A stretch of DNA of 64,000 nt. It comes from Adiantum capillus-veneris (lineage: Eukaryota > Streptophyta > Polypodiopsida > Polypodiales > Pteridaceae). Below the pieces are notes generated by a model. The model was not told the origin of the DNA. It saw only the letters and a program-made list of their open reading frames with translations, and searched no databases. Location: assembly GCA_014529385.2 (NCBI GenBank), contig CM043954.1:99565247-99629246 (forward strand), written 5' to 3'. Positions within the stretch are counted from its first letter, which is position 1. Each line of letters starts with the position of its first letter. The translations under genes were made by a program, and so were the position numbers. Below, piece after piece: positions 59,126 through 64,000 of the stretch.

Positions 59126-61713
59126 TGGCTTCTTCATCCACCCCCTCAAACCTCCTCACTAAACGGCCTAAATATCATCTACAGGTTGATTTGAATCCTG
59201 AATATGTGCCTTTATGCAAGCAAAGTAGAACAAACACAATAGTAACACCCACCAAGAAAGAAAGACTCAGAGTAGAGGGAGAAAAAATCATAGATTTAAG
59301 GACAAATGGATCACTGTATCCTTTGAATCCTATGACCAATGCCTCCTCTGCATTTGCAAATCCCACTACTTTATTGACCTTTGTAGGTGACAGATAGAAT
59401 GGTTTAGTTTCTACTGTAAAGCTCTAATTGGTAAATTAGAAATTCAAAAAATCATGGTTCACCATCAAGCAAATGAGATTCTACAACTTTCTCATTTGCA
59501 TTGTGAGGACCAAAAAAACCTTTTGCAGTGCACACAAGAAATACAGGTCTTGCAAGAAAAAGTGTGGAACTTAAAAAGGAAAGATACAAGCTTACGTGCT
59601 CGTATGAAAAAATAGAGACTATGGAATCTTGAAACCTTGAAGGTTGGCTCTGGCAGTCTCAAGAAAAGGATCCAAGCATTGAGGTCAGGATTGTGAACCT
59701 TATGTACATAGATCCAAAGGCCAATGTAGGAAAGCAGTTGAAGCCTTTAATAACAAGTGGTCTTGCAGAGGATATAATCCATGAAAAAAAGTATAAGGTT
59801 TTGCAGCGAGATGTTGTTGACCATTTTATTACAAAGAGTGTAGTGCCTGCCAGTGAAATACATGGCACACTTGACTCGCTTGGCGTGAGTAAGAGAGGGC
59901 ACTCAGCTATTTAGCAGTCTATCTCCTCCATTTTTGTGAAGTATGGAATAAAGTCTAAAATTCTACCGATAGTAGCAAGTGTTTGGAAAGAGACTCTTCA
60001 ACTCAACCATGCACACATAGACTTCATTGGATGTCCATTTCATATTGATGGTATTTATAGATCTCAAGGAACAAATGTAACCTACGATGAGTACAAAAAT
60101 ATATTCATGGACCTCACTTTGTTGCAGACTAGAATTTTTGAGTTCTATAATGTAACATTTAAAGAGACATGTGGCATTCTCCATTTTGTTTTGAAGCTGG
60201 ATGAGCGTGAGATTCTCAAAGACAAGAAGCTAGAGAAAGTCACAATAACATAGATGAATAGGGATATTTCAAAATTCCCCACTGATGATGCTTCATACTT
60301 CAGTGCTCAATCAAAAGCAAACATATGGTGGCTTGGTGCTTTTCAAGTATTCCATTTTCATCTTCTCTTCAGCTCTGGTGAGCCCTCTTGTGATTTAATT
60401 TTAGATTTGATTTCACGTCTTGTAAGGATTTAATCTTGAAGTAAAGAAAGAAGACCATGAAATTTTATATTGGGGTGTTCCATCAAACCCCTATCCCTGA
60501 TACCCTTGATAAATAAATGAATCAAGGAAAGGTGATGTTTCTAAATGGGAGGGGAGACTTTCAAGTCCAATAGAATCTTGCAGGTGACCTTAAAACACCG
60601 AAGTGTATGTATAATTGTGGAATGGGTGCTATGGTTAAGTCTCCATGCTTGTATTGCATGGAGCATGCAAAGATAATGGACCCAAAATGGTGGAGAAAGG
60701 CTCCTACTCGTCACAATGAAGATCCCAATTTCCACACAATTTTGGATATTCCATTTTTCAATGTCACATTTGTACAATTCATGCTCTTCGCAAAATTGTG
60801 GAGAAGTTGGTGTTTTTGTACATTGGGTTTGCTTGGAAAATCAAGAACTCAAAAGAACATAAGGTTGCGATGGAGGCGCTTGAACTGGTTTTGTTAGAGA
60901 TGGTCTCCATGGGGGAAATGTGAAAATACAGAGGGATGAGAAAAGGTCAACCAATGATAAAGATGTGCTTTGCAAACCATCTATTGGTGGGGTCAAGGAA
61001 CGCCACTTTTTATCTATAACAACAGGCATGAAAGATAAGAAGCTAACCAAGTGTGGAAGGATATATTAGTCCACCTATGTCAAAAAAATTGAGTTTTAGC
61101 AATGGAAAAATCTACATATGGAAGTCAAGGACCAAGGACCCACAACTCACAATGCCAAGTGTGAAGTGTGGCATTCCATTGATGTGCTATTTCAGATGTG
61201 TGACAAAGATGAGCGGACACAAAATTACCTAACATGTTTAAGGAGAACCTTCAGTTATCTACTAAAGAAAGTATTTAAGACAGCATGGACTAAAACTCAA
61301 ATTACTCATTACATGGTATTGTTAAAATACCCTTTTAAATGAAAAGGAATAAAGGATGTTTAAAATGATTGACGACTTGTTTTATTTGCAGCACATCATT
61401 TTCAATCACTTATCATACTTCATTAAAAAGTATGGAACACCCAAGGCTTGGAAAAGTCTCATTACATGGCTAGGAATGCACATTTCAAACACACACAACA
61501 TGGTGCCTCTCGAGATAAGGCAAACATTTTGAAAGATTTGTTTTAGGGGTTTTATCACAGAATCCTTCACCGATTGTAGCAAAAACATGTGTTGGATTAT
61601 TCGACAATAACGCAAGCAACTAGGCATTTGCAACAAAAGAAAAGGAAACAAGTAGAGGCATTCAACAACTTTAGTGCTCGTAAAAGGCCAGAGAAAGTGC
61701 AGAGAGACACTAC
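59126..61713 (+). pseudogene. Decayed multi-part coding region, unrecognised family
   Basis: I do not recognise it by name. A possible start MASSSTPSN at 59126 leads a basic N-terminus (to 59397). A coiled-coil stretch follows in another frame (59400-59613, QEIQVLQEKVWNLKRK). Next come 59693-59914 (ITSGLAEDIIHEKKYKVL), 59936-60253 (GCPFHIDGIYRSQG, KETCGILHFVLKL), 60254-60435 (ANIWWLGAFQVFHFH), a Cys-bearing part CGMGAMVKSPCLYCMEHAK (60616-60670) and 61118-61340. A last block at 61390-61713 contains QGLEKSHYMARNAHFKHTQHG, preceded by an acceptor-like TTTTATTTGCAG at about 61380. Stops and frameshifts separate the parts, and some gaps may be introns. The general layout recalls large repetitive hypothetical proteins linked to DNA transposons, which is inference only. 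Confidence 0.45.
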
Positions 61714-61969
61714 AATATGTTAACCATAAGTGGATCAAGAGAATTTAATTTTAGGTCACGACATATACAAGAGATACCTAATGATTTAATGGATCATGCA
61801 CAAGTCACCAAGTCTCTCAACTTGATGATGACAGATAGTTCATATCTTTTGGCACATTACCTTTGTATTGGATCATTAAATTTTTGCCATAATCCAATAT
61901 CTCATTTGGTTTTTGTTTCCTTAAAATGAGTACCATTGTTGTGTATGCGTAATAATAAGCTAGACTACC

Positions 61970-63600
61970 ACCAGTGTACCCCAGACATTATCCAAAACAT
62001 TCTGTCACAAAAACTTTGTCTCGATGAGGATAACTTTGTCTGCATTTTGTGGTAGCATTGTTCCACCTAGGAAGCGTGAGAGCATCTTGAGGTCAAACAT
62101 TGCAGTACTTACGTCTTGGGACATTCCATTGTGAAAGACTAGTATGGGTGCCTCACCAAGTCTAGCAAGGTATTGTCCTAGGGTTGCATCCCGTCTTTTT
62201 CAGTAATCCCTAGCTATACACAAAAGGATGAGTTAGAGAAAGACAGTGAAAATGAGAATTTTTTTAAATCTTTTTTAATGGGGGAGGGAGTGGCCTACCA
62301 CGAAGCTCTCATCTTGCATATATAAGTCATCCTTTCATAGGTCCACTGACCTAGTGGACCCTTGTATGGGATGCGTAAACCAGTCCTCTACTTCTTGATT
62401 ACTAGTTGATGGCCTGAGGTTTTTTCTGATAGCTTGGAAGGTAGCCTCATTTGGGTATAATTTTATGCCTAGTCAATTCATAGTTTGAGGCACTCCAGTG
62501 GGTTACAAGAGGTTTCCATTGCCTCATTGTCAGTGATGTCATCAAATACAAATCCACTCCTCTCCTCTTGAAATTTGGAGATCGTGGCAAGTGCAAAGTC
62601 CTCCCTTAAAGAAAATATACTTTGAATGTGATGGAAGAAAATGTATGATCTCTCACCAAATTTGAAAGTTGGCAGTCCAACAGCATCAATGTGGCTTGCT
62701 TCTCATTAAAGCCAGACATATCTATAGGTAGTTTGATTTCAAATGTTTTAACTAAGAGTATTTTTCTTCGTTCCACCTCTTTAGCCTCCACCTCAAGATT
62801 AATATCCTCCTCAATCTTGAGCACCTCATTGGACTCCATGTCATCATCATCTTGTTCATCGAGTGGTAGATCCTCTTCCTCCATTACCTCTAAAGGATCC
62901 TTCAAGAGACTAGCAAATAGAGAATTTAAGAATAAAAGGAACCCAAAGGATTCTTTGATTATCTTGCAATCTCGTTCATGCATAGGACATCATGAGGGTC
63001 TATAAATGATAGGCAACTGATGGTACTTCTTGCATGATCATCTTGTGGAATCACAATGTTTTAAGTGCAGCACCACCATGCCAGCAAGAACCTCCCTACC
63101 CCTTTGGACCTCAAGCTCAAATCTGTCTCTTTCAGACTTGAGGAAATAATAGTGATGATCTATAAGGTCATCAGGAATGAATGGGGCATTAAAGATAGAA
63201 GAGACCTTGTCAAACATTTCATAAACTCCTACAGATAATTCAAAATCAAACTATTTTTCATCCACACATGCAAAATCTTCAGCTCCATCTACCCTTCGTC
63301 CTTACATTTTGTAGCTATCTCAAAGGCAGAAGAAAGATAAATGTCTCTCTTTTTGGTGCTAGTCACTTGAAGCTTCAGGATTACAAGCATTTATTCATGT
63401 TGTGATGCTTCTGAGTCATTGGGGGGTTCCTCTGTCCCCATAACATCTTCACCAGGAAATATATCTTGGGCCTCCGCAAAGTCCACATTTCTCTTTAAGG
63501 AGCCTCTCAGCAACAACTGAGGCGGTCTCCCTTCTGGTTCCTATTCACCAAAGACAATTTTTGCATCGGCCCTCTGCCTCTTTATTCTATGAGATCTTAA
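61970..63600 (-). pseudogene. Decayed multi-exon-like coding region, unrecognised family
   Basis: Convergent with the preceding gene. Reading on the minus strand from about 63600: GRPPQLLLRGSLKRNVDFAE, then YYFLKSERDRFELEVQRGRE (about 63150), an acidic segment LPLDEQDDDDMES and LPIDMSGFNEKQATLMLLD (62983-62606), RSGFVFDDITDNEAMET (about 62560), ATFQAIRKNLRPSTSNQEVE (about 62430), and DATLGQYLARLGEAPILVF then MFDLKMLSRFLGGTMLPQ (about 62190-62030). A possible intron lies at about 62300-62215 (GTAGG donor, CTAAC branch, TGTGTATAG acceptor). No single long ORF covers the last block. Stops occur in most segments. No function can be named. Confidence 0.45.
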
Positions 63601-63715
63601 TCCTAACAAAAACATAATACATGCAATAATAGCTTCAACAACATAGCATAGACACACCAACATTTGACTTTTTTTGTTAAATATATAACACATTTCTCAA
63701 AAATTGCAAGTTGTT

Positions 63716-63756
<41 letters not shown>
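63716..63756 (+). repeat. (CT)n microsatellite
   Basis: About 40 bp of CT. Confidence 0.95.
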
Positions 63757-63759
<3 letters not shown>

Positions 63760-63935
63760 AGATTGGTCTTATAGGTCATGTTGGCATTTTAAAGAGGTTA
63801 ATAGAGAATCTCATTTTATTTGAGTGCCTACTCCTCTCTCTCCCTATTTTGCTACCCATTTTATGATCTAAGTCGTGCAAAGGACAATCAACGGATAAAA
63901 AATACAGATACGTGCACCATAAGACAAGAACAAAG

Positions 63936-63940
<5 letters not shown>

Positions 63941-64000
<60 letters not shown>
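63941..64000 (+). repeat. (CT)n microsatellite running off the window
   Basis: At least 60 bp of CT reaching the last base; its full length is unknown. Confidence 0.95.

Overview
The window reads as repeat-dense, gene-poor nuclear DNA of a large plant genome. The evidence is plant-type Ty3/gypsy elements (Tat-like with a second RNase H, and a chromodomain-tailed lineage), Ty1/copia remnants, a CACTA (En/Spm) transposase, an initiator-methionine tRNA primer site, and very long AG/CT microsatellites. I found no rRNA, tRNA, CRISPR or bacterial features and no host gene I would call intact. The species cannot be fixed; slow decay and layered old elements would suit a gymnosperm or similar large genome, which is inference.

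Layout. 1-1.54 kb: broken coiled-coil gene ending at a polypurine tract and LTR start. 2.6-3.1 kb: copia gag remnant. 4.3-11.2 kb: element G (+), with a gag knuckle, a retropepsin and novel ORFs but no reverse transcriptase, ending at a polypurine tract and an LTR with a TATA box. 11.5-16.9 kb: decayed Tat-like element F (-). 18.7-21.84 kb: CACTA remnant (-) with its terminus and a degenerate telomere-like array. 21.84-37.36 kb: a nest. LTR E was split by solo LTR D, and D was split by element C, a 12.15 kb Tat-like retrotransposon of D's own family. C has 2.6 kb LTRs about 1% apart and a gag-pol frame broken by only two stop codons. It also carries two related ORFs of unknown function between its 5' LTR and gag. 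37.4-39.4 kb: copia remnant H (+). 40.5-57.4 kb: chromodomain-type element A (+) with a TTAAA target duplication, broken in gag by element B (-) of the same family. 57.4-58.8 kb: tandem duplication. 59.1-61.7 kb (+) and 62.0-63.6 kb (-): two convergent, decayed coding regions of families I do not recognise.

Relative ages follow from the nesting and from LTR divergence by eye: C is youngest, B is older, A is older than B, and D is older than C. The sequence mostly records successive retrotransposon insertion, microsatellite growth inside LTRs, point decay and local deletion. The best candidates for undescribed biology are the paired leader ORFs of C, the reverse-transcriptase-less element G, and the convergent unknown gene pair at the right end.
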